The position numbers were made by a program, and so were the translations under genes. The notes under the pieces were generated by a model that had not been told where the DNA came from, did no database searches, and worked only from the letters and a program-made list of their open reading frames with translations. DNA of 58,292 nucleotides, taken from contig DASXVX010000080.1 of NCBI GenBank assembly GCA_036504075.1, positions 1 through 58,292 on the forward strand, written 5' to 3'. The stretch comes from DASXVX01 sp036504075 (GTDB lineage: Bacteria > Bacillota > Sulfobacillia > Symbiobacteriales > Symbiobacteriaceae). Shown here piece after piece: positions 7,699-15,633 of this stretch (the stretch's first letter is position 1; each line of letters begins with the position of its first letter).

Positions 7699-8748
7699 GT
7701 GCGGAGGCGTAGGTTCGTAGCCGTGCTTGTGCTGGTATCGGTACTAGCGGCTACGGTGTCGGGAACGGCGGATGCGGCAAACTACAAGGGTTTGAGCGAC
7801 AAGCAGAGGGTGGCGCGTAACGCTTTCTCGGGGCAGATTGGCAATATGGCGCATTATGCAATCTCTGATTGGGCGTACTATGCCCTTCTGGGCATGGACC
7901 CTTCATCGTTTGTAACCCCTTGGGCGGATAGGGTGGATATTTCGTACAGACTCCCCAATGCCCAACGCGTCTGGTATCGAGATGGTGTTCGCAACGAGTC
8001 GAAGTATGGCGTAGCCGACATCATGGCCCGCTACAACGACAAGGAGCGCGGCGGTTCTAGCAATTGGTGCAGCGTCTATGAATTGAAGTCGTGGAACGAG
8101 CGCACCAACTACTCCTACCTGGCACAGTCGCAACTCCTCAACTACATCTCTGCTATCGACTCCGACATGGCCCTTCCTTGTTGGGGGCGGCGCGGCGTGG
8201 AGTGGCTTCCTGCAATCTATCCGGCTTGGCGCGATGTGCCCGACTTCTATACGCAGGCGCTTGCCAAGAACGGCGTGAAACTCCAGGTAACGACGACCTG
8301 CACGGCATCTCTGGACCTTGGAGAGTGCGGTGTTATCTGGTATCGCTTCTCTTGGAAGGATGAAGATGAGGCCAGCTCCGCTCAACGCTCGAAGCGTATG
8401 GGAGGCGCGATTTGGGATTGGGTGAACGACAACAAGGTGCCCAACACCAAGGCGGGCTTGGACCAGCAGCGCGAGCAGATTGACAACCAGCTTATCGCCA
8501 AGTACGAGGTAAACGAGGAGAACGCCGACACTTTCCAGCAGGCAATCGACATTGTGCAACCGAGCGGCACGATAGACCCGGACGTTACAAACATCGGTGT
8601 CATGGCCGAACTGATGGACAAGTTCGACTCCTCATGGAACTCATGGTGGTTCCGAATCCTCCGGTGGCTCTTGCTACCGGCGAAAGGCAGTGATGAGGGA
8701 TGTCCTCCGAACAGTCAGGGGAACAGCAATCTCCCCCTGTGTGCGTAA
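7699..8748 (+). CDS. Secreted protein with a PD-(D/E)XK-like signature, possible nuclease toxin
   Basis: 349 residues from a GTG at 7699 with GGAGGGG upstream. A Sec signal peptide (VRRRRFVAVLVLVSVLAATV, cleavage near ADA) begins it. In the mature part, YGVADIMARYND is followed about 20 residues later by VYELKSW and then SQLLNYI. The spacing 'D...ELK...QL.NY' resembles REase-fold toxin domains (PD-(D/E)XK), which use the Asp, Glu and Lys for metal-dependent cleavage. The C-terminus has an aromatic amphipathic stretch (WNSWWFRILRWLLLP) and two cysteines near the end. It overlaps the next gene by 49 bases, as toxin-immunity pairs often do. I know no family for the full length; the nuclease reading is inference from a short motif. 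Confidence 0.6.
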   Translation: MRRRRFVAVLVLVSVLAATVSGTADAANYKGLSDKQRVARNAFSGQIGNMAHYAISDWAYYALLGMDPSSFVTPWADRVDISYRLPNAQRVWYRDGVRNESKYGVADIMARYNDKERGGSSNWCSVYELKSWNERTNYSYLAQSQLLNYISAIDSDMALPCWGRRGVEWLPAIYPAWRDVPDFYTQALAKNGVKLQVTTTCTASLDLGECGVIWYRFSWKDEDEASSAQRSKRMGGAIWDWVNDNKVPNTKAGLDQQREQIDNQLIAKYEVNEENADTFQQAIDIVQPSGTIDPDVTNIGVMAELMDKFDSSWNSWWFRILRWLLLPAKGSDEGCPPNSQGNSNLPLCA

Positions 8749-9125
8749 CTCGTATTCGCGAGGCAATCGACTTTGTGCAGGCACACATGGGGGACAAACT
8801 CGGACTGAAGGCGACTCGCTTCGACCGAACCGCCGTTCAACTCAAGCATTCCTTTGGCGAGCCTATCAGGGTGGAGTTCGGGCCGTGTTACCTTGCACCT
8901 AATCATGCATGGATACGTGTCCAAGTCGGATGGTACGACTGCTTGCATTACTCCCCTGAATCCAAGACGTTCATCATTAGCAAGTCTGGCACTCCGACGC
9001 ATCGCCACTCTACGCACATGATGATAGCGGACACACACCGGGAGATGGCCGAACACGCGGCGGCATATCTGCGTGCCGCCGCGGAATTCCTAAGTGGATA
9101 CCTCCATCTTGATTCGGAGCAGTGA
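8700..9125 (+). CDS. Hypothetical cytoplasmic protein, possible immunity partner
   Basis: 141 residues beginning MSSEQSGEQQ. No signal peptide, membrane helix or known motif. The middle reads RFDRTAVQLKHSFGEPIRVE, a plausible mixed alpha/beta fold, and the end is helical (MAEHAAAYLRAAAEFL). Its start lies inside the end of the secreted protein gene, so translation is probably coupled. Position, size and cytoplasmic location fit an immunity protein for the secreted product, but there is no sequence proof. Confidence 0.55.
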   Translation: MSSEQSGEQQSPPVCVTRIREAIDFVQAHMGDKLGLKATRFDRTAVQLKHSFGEPIRVEFGPCYLAPNHAWIRVQVGWYDCLHYSPESKTFIISKSGTPTHRHSTHMMIADTHREMAEHAAAYLRAAAEFLSGYLHLDSEQ

Positions 9126-9137
9126 GGGATGCTTTTC

Positions 9138-9557
9138 ATGTTCAACGGATGGCCGATGCCTGGTGTGCCAGAGACGGTGGCCTTCGGTATAGGATTGACT
9201 GCCATGGTTGTTGGCGTATGGCGCGAGAAGCCTGTCATCAGTTGGCGCCTCCTCGCACTTGCGGCGTTCATTCGGCTCGTCTTGGTGGCAGCTTTGGTCT
9301 CCCACAATCAGCGTAAGCGTCAAATAACGCCCACTGTACGGTGGGCGTTATTTGACGCTTGCGTTCCTTGCTTCCGGATGACCAAGACTCGAAGTGAGAT
9401 TCCCCAAGTAGAAACGGGCGAGAACAGGGCACCCCGTTCTCGCCTTTGTCGTGCTTATCTCAGCCCTTCAGGCCAATCAGAACACCAGGCGGCACGTGCC
9501 GGCCCTTCCAGGCATCTCCCGTTCCCTCACGCCCGGTGCAACCCACTTCCCGCGTGA
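9138..9557 (+). CDS. Small membrane protein with abnormal 3' end
   Basis: The likely start is the ATG at 9138, twelve bases after the previous stop, with GAGGG upstream. The first 60 residues form two plausible membrane helices (VPETVAFGIGLTAMVVGVW and LLALAAFIRLVLVAALVS). After NQRKR the frame runs straight through a perfect 20-bp terminator hairpin (9315-9360) and beyond to 9557 with no protein-like sequence. The natural stop is probably lost by a small indel, because another frame stops exactly at the hairpin. Only the first 60 codons are likely to be meaningful. Confidence 0.4.
   Translation: MFNGWPMPGVPETVAFGIGLTAMVVGVWREKPVISWRLLALAAFIRLVLVAALVSHNQRKRQITPTVRWALFDACVPCFRMTKTRSEIPQVETGENRAPRSRLCRAYLSPSGQSEHQAARAGPSRHLPFPHARCNPLPA
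9315..9360 (+). terminator. Perfect 20-bp stem-loop, bidirectional terminator
   Basis: Both arms are perfect over 20 bases (AAGCGTCAAATAACGCCCAC and its complement) with a 6-base loop. The inner part AAATAACGCCCAC/GTGGGCGTTATTT has the A-tract, stem, T-tract form of a bidirectional terminator. Confidence 0.8.
9417..9447 (+). terminator. Second terminator in tandem
   Basis: GGCGAGAAC pairs with GTTCTCGCC, with an inner GGG/CCC pair, followed by TTT. It follows the perfect hairpin by about 55 bases. Confidence 0.6.
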
Positions 9558-9984
9558 AAAACGGCGTGAAAAGCCGTGACGAATCCTCCCGATTCGTCAA
9601 AATGCGTTCCGAATCGTTCCGGATCGTTTTAAGCCGTGAAAACCCGGTTCAAACCGGGCAAACAAACTACCAAAACGTGCTGCTGCCTGGTTTCCGCACG
9701 TGCGGAGCCGGACCTACCAAACGCCTAAAAGGCCTGTCGGAGTATATCCGGCAGGTTTATTTGTTTTCCGACGGGTACCGAAAACAACCGTCGGCAGAAG
9801 CTCCGTGCAGAATCGTTCCGAATGGATACGAATCGTGCGGAATGATTCCGAGCCGGAAAAAACCGGGCAAACCAGAAAAGGCCAGTCTCCCCGACGCCGT
9901 GCGAAACACCCTGACCGAGAATTCGAGCCACATCATTCGCCCCGCCGAATTCCGGCGATTACAATCAGGGCTTCCCCGATTAAG
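9558..9984. other. Non-coding stretch with many short repeats
   Basis: No gene supported. The sequence is full of short related words: AATCGTTCCG and variants (9615-9630, 9810-9860), GACGAATC paired with GATTCGTC near 9580-9600, ACCCGGTTCAAACCGGGC near 9643, and a second AACCGGGCAAAC near 9861. A stem CCTGTCGGA/TCCGGCAGG followed by TTTATTT at about 9740-9765 looks like a terminator. The repeated GAATCGTTCCG words could be iteron-like protein sites or a decayed repeat array. Confidence 0.4.
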
Positions 9985-10228
9985 GGGCGGCCACGCTTCT
10001 CCTAGAACCCGAAACTGACGTTGGCTGTCCCGCGTGAAACCTAGCTTTTCGTACAATCGGAGGGCGCCATGGTTAAAGTCGAAGACTTCCAGGGCAAAGG
10101 TCTGTATGTTCAGCTCGGCAAATGCCAGATCCAGGAGAGCGGAAGCCATCTGATGCCCGAGCCCTTTCCCACGGTTCGTGAGCCTTCGCAGGAACACCCT
10201 CGACACGAGTGCGGACCTGTTAAGTTCC
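9985..10228 (-). pseudogene. Duplicated C-terminal fragment of the GNAT acetyltransferase gene
   Basis: About 240 bases are nearly identical to 11440-11690 inside the intact GNAT gene. Read on the minus strand the fragment encodes NRSALVSRVFLRRLTNRGKG, then HQMASALLDLAFAELNIQTF and YEKLGFTRDSQRQFRVLGE, the acetyl-CoA-binding half of the enzyme. The N-terminal half is missing: homology stops abruptly where repeat element copy A begins (10229). The copy is non-functional. Confidence 0.85.
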
Positions 10229-10378
10229 GGTTTTGCATGACTGAGCCCTGCCAACGCGTGCAAAAACGAACGGAGACGGGAATTGTCCCCCGCTGGACAG
10301 GAATTCCGGCCCAAAACCCAGGTACTCCTGACCACTCTGTCCTTTTCTGCATGCCAAAGGAGGCAACGGCCTGCAAAA
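10229..10378. repeat. Dispersed hairpin repeat element, copy A
   Basis: Two related hairpins form the element. The first runs from TTTTGCATGACTGAGCCCTG to TGCAAAA; the second from CTTTTCTGCATGCC to GGCCTGCAAAAAGG. Copies recur at 26674-26815 (TTTTGCATGACGGAGCCCTG, ACGGAGACGGG, GCCAAAGG) and, as one hairpin, at 34254-34305. Copy A lies exactly where the duplicated GNAT fragment ends, suggesting insertion or recombination there. Confidence 0.6.
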
Positions 10379-10451
10379 AGGACAGATTTCTGCCTGAGTT
10401 GCCACCTCCGCAGCTATGCAGTGCGCACGGCGGACCCGTTTAGCCGAGATG

Positions 10452-11294
10452 CTACGGACGGGAAACCGGGCCGGCCAGACTCAGGTATTCTTCTAAAGTC
10501 AGCCCCTTGGCGGCAATCTCCCTGGACATCGGTGTTCCAACATAGCGAACATGCCACGGTTCGGATTGGTATCCGGTAACCGTCTCTTTCCCTTTCGGGT
10601 ACCGAATAATGAACCCGTATTCCGGGGCATGGCCGGCCAGCCATTTGGCTTCGGGGGTATCGGCAAAGCAGTCGTCGGCCGCACATTGGCCGGTGCTGCC
10701 GGAAACATCCATGGCGAGGCCGGTCTGATGTTCGCTATGCCCGGCTTCCGCACTGTACTTGCGGGCCAGTTCCTCCCCCTGGGTCCTGACGTAGTAATCA
10801 AACAGCGACTTTTGGGTGGCGAAGGAACGGTATCCGGAAACACCGGCAAGGTAGATGCCGTCCTGTTTGGCTGCGGTGAACATCCGTTCCAATGCCTGAG
10901 CGGCTGCTTTACGCATCAGTCGTTTTTCGACTTGTTCCTTGAAAATGAACGGCACGTTCGGTTCAACCAGGTCATCCGGCTTGTAGTCGGGGGGCAGCAT
11001 CATGCTCTTGTTGACCAACACGGCAATGTCCACCTGTTGCGCTGCGCCTTTTACCGCAGGGCTGTCCCCTTGTGGGACAGGCTTGCTTTCGGCTCCCGCA
11101 GTCTTCGGGGCGGGTGTCTTTGGCTGAGATGGTGCCTCCACGGACGGTACGGTGATCGCAGGTGGTTCTTGCGCGGGTGGAACAGCTGGTGCGTTCCCGC
11201 ATCCGGTAATCCCGATAATACCCGTAGTACTCATGATGGCCACGATCATCAGACGCGCTGTTCCCGGAATCCTTTTAACCTTGTCCATATACAT
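10452..11294 (-). CDS. VanY-type D,D-carboxypeptidase lipoprotein
   Basis: About 280 residues from the ATG at 11294, six bases after AGGATGGG. A signal sequence ends in the lipobox ITGC, so the protein is probably a membrane-anchored lipoprotein. A Pro/Ala-rich linker leads to an M15B peptidase domain with SGYRS, SEHQTGLAMDV (zinc ligands His and Asp) and EPWHVRYVG (third ligand and catalytic region). VanY/LdcB enzymes trim the terminal D-alanine of peptidoglycan stem peptides. The context of GNAT and APH enzymes does not prove a resistance role; there are no vanHAX genes here, so wall maturation or spore germination is as likely. Confidence 0.9.
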   Translation of the reverse strand: MYMDKVKRIPGTARLMIVAIMSTTGIIGITGCGNAPAVPPAQEPPAITVPSVEAPSQPKTPAPKTAGAESKPVPQGDSPAVKGAAQQVDIAVLVNKSMMLPPDYKPDDLVEPNVPFIFKEQVEKRLMRKAAAQALERMFTAAKQDGIYLAGVSGYRSFATQKSLFDYYVRTQGEELARKYSAEAGHSEHQTGLAMDVSGSTGQCAADDCFADTPEAKWLAGHAPEYGFIIRYPKGKETVTGYQSEPWHVRYVGTPMSREIAAKGLTLEEYLSLAGPVSRP

Positions 11295-11407
11295 GTCCCA
11301 TCCTACTATACGAGTCGCTCGGCTCTTTCTGGCAAAATCCATTCAGGACATTGCGATGCATTATTATAGCACCTAGCATACGCAGTTGGGGTAAGGCAGC
11401 CCCAATC

Positions 11408-11932
11408 TCACCATTGCCTCCGGTTCAGACTCATGCGAATGGACGTCCACATTTCGCCAAGAACTCGAAACTGATGTTGGCTGTCCCGCGTGAAACCCAG
11501 CTTTTCGTACAATCGAAGGGCGCCCTGGTTAAAGTCGAAGACCTCCAGGGCAAGGGTCTGGATGTCCATCTCGGCAAATGCCAGATCCAGGAGTGCGGAA
11601 GCCATCTGATGCCCGAACCCTTTCCCACGGTTCGTGAGCCTTCCCACGAGCACCCTCGACACGAGCGCGGCCCTGTTCTCGTAGTCGATCCGGTTCAACT
11701 CCAGGTAGCCGACCATCTGACCGGCATCATCGACGGCTTTCAGCACCCGTCGCACGGGATTTTTCGCTCTGGCACTTTGAATGTGGGCATAAAGCTGTGC
11801 GTCGTCGAGGGGAAAACGAAACACGGCTCCGCCCCCCCACTGCCAAAAGAGCCGTTCCCCTTCGTCGTTCACCCACCGCGTCAGTTGTGCACAATCGGTC
11901 TCATCAAAATCCACCAGCCTGATTTCGCCCAC
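11408..11932 (-). CDS. GNAT-family N-acetyltransferase (RimJ/RimL-like)
   Basis: 174 residues from a GTG at 11932 with AGGAGGCGGAG upstream. The product begins VGEIRLVDFDETDCAQLTRW, typical of the RimJ/RimL branch. The acetyl-CoA-binding loop appears as LTNRGKGFGHQMASALL (motif A Q/RxxGxG/A-like), followed by ALEVFDFNQGALRLYEKLGF (motif B). It transfers an acetyl group to an unknown amine. It lies 25 bases after the APH-like gene on the same strand, so the two are probably co-transcribed. Its 3' half has been copied to 9985-10228. Confidence 0.85.
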   Translation of the reverse strand: MGEIRLVDFDETDCAQLTRWVNDEGERLFWQWGGGAVFRFPLDDAQLYAHIQSARAKNPVRRVLKAVDDAGQMVGYLELNRIDYENRAALVSRVLVGRLTNRGKGFGHQMASALLDLAFAEMDIQTLALEVFDFNQGALRLYEKLGFTRDSQHQFRVLGEMWTSIRMSLNRRQW

Positions 11933-11957
11933 ATCTCCGCCTCCTGCGAGAACCCAC

Positions 11958-12824
11958 CTACATGCGGCGCCGCCAGGCTTCGACCCACCGGTCAATCGGC
12001 CGCAGGTCCGCTTCCGCCAGGGTGAGGCCCGGCCGTCCGATCTTTGCCGCGAAATCGGTTCGAAGCACGATCCCGGCCCAAACATAAAACGGAGCCATGT
12101 CCGCGAGGGGGCCGGACTCCGCCGTGTAACCACGTAGCCAACCCGCAGCCAGCAGTCGGCGAATGGGCGAAAACAGGACTCGCTCCCATCCCCTGTAAAC
12201 GGGGGCCAACAGCAGAATTGTCAGCGTGCGTGCCACATCGGCCCGGGGGTCTCCGGCACAAGCCGTCGTCCAGTCGATGACCGCTGTCACGGTAGTACCG
12301 GACATAAGGACGTTCAGCGGGTGAAAATCCCCGTGGAGCAAGGCTTCATTATTTACGGCGAGGGCCCGCAGGGTCGCCAGCAGGCCCGGGTCACACTTCC
12401 CCCAGTCCATCCAGTTTCGCCGCTGCTTTATTTCCGGAGGCGCTACCACTCGATGCAACCTGGCCTGCATCCGTCCGGCGCAAACAGCCATCGACCACAG
12501 GTGCCACGGCTGACGGAGCATCTCCCTGGCCATGGGCCGGCCCTCGCACCACGACAGCAGCATGTATGGCCGCCCGTTCCATTCGCCCGCTGTGTGCAGA
12601 AGCGGTACCGGAATTCCGGCCGTGGCTGCTGCACTCATGGCGGCGGACTCCAGTGCGGCTGTCCCTGCTTGAACGGGGCGAAACACCCTGAGCGCGTAAG
12701 CGGAACCGCCACTGTCCACCCGCCAGATCGCCGTGTCCAGACCTCCGGTAACCGGCCTGACCGAGTTCACTTCGTGGATGCCGATGGCCTGTAACAGCTC
12801 AATTGGATTCACCGCGGATTGCAT
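11958..12824 (-). CDS. APH-like phosphotransferase (choline kinase superfamily)
   Basis: 288 residues from the ATG at 12824 (GGGAAG six bases upstream; an ATG ten codons earlier is less well placed). The kinase fold is shown by the Brenner-type loop LLHGDFHPLNVL (catalytic Asp and Asn) and the metal-binding VIDWTTA. The family phosphorylates small hydroxylated molecules such as aminoglycosides, choline or sugars; the substrate cannot be told. Upstream is a non-coding, divergent promoter region; downstream is the GNAT enzyme, a pairing common in detoxification or antibiotic-modification gene sets. Confidence 0.85.
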   Translation of the reverse strand: MQSAVNPIELLQAIGIHEVNSVRPVTGGLDTAIWRVDSGGSAYALRVFRPVQAGTAALESAAMSAAATAGIPVPLLHTAGEWNGRPYMLLSWCEGRPMAREMLRQPWHLWSMAVCAGRMQARLHRVVAPPEIKQRRNWMDWGKCDPGLLATLRALAVNNEALLHGDFHPLNVLMSGTTVTAVIDWTTACAGDPRADVARTLTILLLAPVYRGWERVLFSPIRRLLAAGWLRGYTAESGPLADMAPFYVWAGIVLRTDFAAKIGRPGLTLAEADLRPIDRWVEAWRRRM

Positions 12825-13135
12825 AGAGCTTCCCTCTTCACAGTGGTGCGACATTTGCGCGTCCTGCGCCAGCGGCCCACACGATCCAACCCCGTTGCCG
12901 TTGGTAAATGAATATTCACTGGGATTAATCTTATCCCCTTCACATATCCGGAAAAACTCGCACCACGGGGGAGCGTGGACCGGGTGACGGCAACGCTCCC
13001 GTCATCTTCATCCGCCCCTGCGCGTGGCGAGGGGCCGGGTTCGTGCATAGACTGAACGCGGGACGGCGCTGCCCCGGCCGCACCGTTCCGGCATCCGTCG
13101 ATCGGCGGCAACGATATGCCAAGGGAGTGGCGCGC
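12825..13135. other. Divergent intergenic region
   Basis: This holds the promoters of the APH-like gene (leftward) and the haloperoxidase-like gene (rightward). An AT-rich patch at about 12904-12940 (AATGAATATTCACT, TTAATCTTATCC) is the best promoter candidate. A stem-loop at 12966-12998 (GGGAGCGT with ACGCTCCC) lies in the rightward leader. Confidence 0.4.
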
Positions 13136-13846
13136 ATGGCAAGCTTCCAGGAACAGGACAACCTCGCCGACTTGAGATGGTCCAGCCCGCATCCGGTCGA
13201 GCCATACGCCGGCTTCTGGCGAATCGCCAAGGCACCGGATCCTGCCGATTACCACGTTCCCGCTCCGCCGGCCAACGACTCCAGGCGAACGGAGCAGGAG
13301 CTGGCGGAGTTGCTGCATCTGTCGCATAGTCGAACGCCGGACGACGTGGCGCAGATTCTGCGCTGGTCCGTCCAGGATTTTAGTCCCGTCACCCACTGGG
13401 CGGCGCTCGCCGAAGAGATGATCAGGCGATATGCGTTGAATCCGATGGGCGGTGCACGGGTGCACTTCCTCCTGAATGAAGCCGTCTATTGTAGTATGGT
13501 GGCTTGTTGGGCCAATAAGTTCCGCTACCTTCGTCCCAGACCGACCATGCTGGATCCAACGATCGACATCAGCGTCATTCCGGTGCCGCAGCATCCCTCC
13601 TATCCGGCCGGCCATTCTACCACGGCGGGCGCTGCCGCCGCGATCCTAAAGCACTTCTTCCCGGCCGATGCCGACATCTTCACGACCACGGCACAGGACT
13701 CGGGGCTGTCCCGCCTGAAGGCCGGCATCCACTACCGGAGCGATCACCTGGCCGGCCTGAAGCTGGGACGCCGGGTGGCAGCGGATCTCCTGAACGCCGC
13801 TGCGCACGACGGCGGCCCCGAAGAGTATCTCCCGGCCCCCGGTTAG
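13136..13846 (+). CDS. Vanadium-haloperoxidase/PAP2-type acid phosphatase
   Basis: 236 residues from the ATG at 13136, with GGGAG eight bases upstream. The three signature blocks of the vanadate/phosphate-binding fold are present in order: KFRYLRPRP (block 1), PSYPAGHSTTAG (block 2) and SRLKAGIHYRSDHLAG (block 3, with the catalytic His and Asp). No membrane segments are evident, so it resembles soluble haloperoxidase-type or class A acid phosphatase-like proteins rather than membrane lipid phosphatases. A subtilase gene starts 23 bases later, probably in the same transcript. Whether it oxidises halide or hydrolyses phosphate cannot be decided from sequence alone. Confidence 0.85.
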   Translation: MASFQEQDNLADLRWSSPHPVEPYAGFWRIAKAPDPADYHVPAPPANDSRRTEQELAELLHLSHSRTPDDVAQILRWSVQDFSPVTHWAALAEEMIRRYALNPMGGARVHFLLNEAVYCSMVACWANKFRYLRPRPTMLDPTIDISVIPVPQHPSYPAGHSTTAGAAAAILKHFFPADADIFTTTAQDSGLSRLKAGIHYRSDHLAGLKLGRRVAADLLNAAAHDGGPEEYLPAPG

Positions 13847-13869
13847 CATGGCGAGGGGAGGACGGCTCG

Positions 13870-14955
13870 GTGCACGACGACCGTGCGGCGGCCCGGAGCC
13901 GCCTGGTGTGCCTTAAAGACGCGGTGGACCTGCCGGCGTTTATCGACCTGGCCGGGCGGGAAGGCGTCCACCACTGCGTTCCGATCCCGCTCATGGGGGG
14001 GTTCGGCTGCGTGTGCGATGAGCGGGCCGAGGCATGGCTCGCCGGTCACCCGAGCGTCGTTCGGGTGGAGGAAGACATCCCCATCTCCCTAACGGGCATC
14101 TGGAGCCGGCACCGCGGCCGGCAGCCCCTGGAAATGGTGCCGGAGGGGCTCAGGCTCATCCGCGCCCCCCAGGCCTGGACGGTAAGCGAGGGGGCCGGGG
14201 TGAGCGTGGCGGTCATCGACACGGGCATCGACCACCAGCACCCGGACCTGGCGCCCAACATCGCCGGGGGAATCAACCTGGTCATTCCGGGAGCACTGCC
14301 TCAGGACGTGGACGGCCACGGCACCGCCATCGCCGGCGTCGTGGGCGCCGCCCGCATGGGCCGGGGGATGGCGGGCATCGCCCCGAAGGCCCGCCTGTAT
14401 GCCGTGAAGGCGGTCGGGTCGGACGGCGCCAGCGCACTCTCGACGCTCCTCCTGGCCCTGCAATGGGTGGTCGATCAGCAAATCCCCGTCGCCAACATGA
14501 GCCTGGGCACGCCCAGCTACTCGCTGGCCTTCGAGCGGACCGTCAGCGGCGCCGTGGCCCGCGGCCTGACCCTGGTGGCCGCCGCCGGAAACGAAGGCCG
14601 GGTAGGCCGGATTGACTACCCGGCCGGCTTTCCCGGTGTCCTGGCCGTGACGGCCATCGATCAGAGCGGCGGGCTGGCCCCCTTCTGCAACACGGGCAGT
14701 GCCGTGGCCCTGGCGGCGCCCGGCGTCCAGGTCTTCTCGACCCGAAGCGGCGGCGGATACGTCCAGGCCAGCGGCACCAGCTTCGCGACTCCGCACGTGA
14801 CGGGCGTCGCCGCCCTCTACCGGTGCCTGCACCCGGAGGCCACCCCGGCCCGGGTCAGGGAGGCCCTCATGGCGGCGGCGATCCCGCTGCCGCTGGGGCC
14901 GGAGCAGGCGGGGGCAGGGCGGGTGGACGCATGGAATGCCGTCCACGCCGACTAG
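13870..14955 (+). CDS. Subtilisin-like serine protease (S8), apparently without signal peptide
   Basis: 361 residues from a GTG at 13870 preceded by GGGGAGGA. The catalytic triad is clear: Asp in VAVIDTGIDHQHPDL, His in GHGTAIAGVVGA and Ser in SGTSFATPHVTGVAALY. The first 80 residues look like a small I9-type propeptide (ends near HPSVVRVEEDIPI). No signal peptide is visible, so the enzyme is either intracellular (ISP-like), released with the mother cell, or exported unusually. It shares a transcript with the haloperoxidase-like gene. Its stop overlaps that of the convergent methyltransferase gene by four bases. Confidence 0.9.
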   Translation: MHDDRAAARSRLVCLKDAVDLPAFIDLAGREGVHHCVPIPLMGGFGCVCDERAEAWLAGHPSVVRVEEDIPISLTGIWSRHRGRQPLEMVPEGLRLIRAPQAWTVSEGAGVSVAVIDTGIDHQHPDLAPNIAGGINLVIPGALPQDVDGHGTAIAGVVGAARMGRGMAGIAPKARLYAVKAVGSDGASALSTLLLALQWVVDQQIPVANMSLGTPSYSLAFERTVSGAVARGLTLVAAAGNEGRVGRIDYPAGFPGVLAVTAIDQSGGLAPFCNTGSAVALAAPGVQVFSTRSGGGYVQASGTSFATPHVTGVAALYRCLHPEATPARVREALMAAAIPLPLGPEQAGAGRVDAWNAVHAD

Positions 14956-15620
14956 ACCGGCGTCGCGTGATAACAGATCCGCCCCATCTTGAAACCCTCG
15001 TTATAGTCCCAACTGGCGATGAGCGGCACCGTGAAGCCCACCGTTCGAAGCATCGCGTCCAGGCAGAGCCGGTTGGGTCCCCACCAGTTGGTGGCATCGT
15101 TGTTCAGGTCGGTCTTCTCGTAGAAAGCAATGCACGGAATGTGGCTGACCCGCTCGTCGACGTGGGTCTCGATGAGGGCGGTGCCGCGAGTCACCTGTCG
15201 GACGCGCCGCAGCGCAAGGATGGGGTCCAGGACGTGGTAGAGCACGCCGGCGAAAATGACGAAATCGAACGTAGGCAGTTGCAGGAACGCTTCCGCAAAC
15301 AGGTCCAGCTGCCGAAACTCGAACGGGTGCACGTCGTGCTCCAGGAGAAAGCGCATCCCGTCCGTCAGGTTGGCGTCGACCGCCAGCACGTGGCTGGCGC
15401 CCCGCTCAAGGGCGGCAACGGAGTAGCCCCCGTCGTTGCAGCCGATGTCCAGCACGGTCTTGCCGGTCAGGTCGGCCGGGAATTTCCACTTTGCCAGCTC
15501 CTGGTTCACGGAGAACGCCTTGGTGCCGCGCGTGGCATGGCCGTCGCCCAGCGGCACGGAATGCCACCAGGTCACCTTCTGGGAGGCCCGCTGCAATTCT
15601 GCCGGCGTCAATTTGGGCAT
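14952..15620 (-). CDS. SAM-dependent methyltransferase (CmoB/DUF1698-like)
   Basis: 222 residues from the ATG at 15620 with GAGGAGGG upstream. The SAM-binding motif I is TVLDIGCNDGGYSVAALERG, followed by the acidic residue in VLAVDANL and motif IV-like FDFVIFAGVLYHVLDP. The opening (VTWWHSVPLGDG, then TRGTK) resembles CmoB and related class I methyltransferases. It is the last gene of the minus-strand glycosylation operon, 13 bases after the glycosyltransferase stop, so it may methylate a sugar on the glycan rather than tRNA. Confidence 0.85.
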   Translation of the reverse strand: MPKLTPAELQRASQKVTWWHSVPLGDGHATRGTKAFSVNQELAKWKFPADLTGKTVLDIGCNDGGYSVAALERGASHVLAVDANLTDGMRFLLEHDVHPFEFRQLDLFAEAFLQLPTFDFVIFAGVLYHVLDPILALRRVRQVTRGTALIETHVDERVSHIPCIAFYEKTDLNNDATNWWGPNRLCLDAMLRTVGFTVPLIASWDYNEGFKMGRICYHATPV

Positions 15621-15633
15621 GGGATTTCCCTCC

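Noticed and set aside
9446..10018. A 190-codon plus-strand frame between the membrane gene and the GNAT fragment
   Set aside because: Basic low-complexity product from short repeated words, no ribosome binding site, and it ends inside the antisense of the GNAT duplicate.
10452..12824. A glycopeptide/aminoglycoside resistance island
   Set aside because: VanY-like, GNAT and APH-like genes occur together, but vanHAX/vanRS are absent and none of the enzymes can be assigned to a resistance substrate from sequence.
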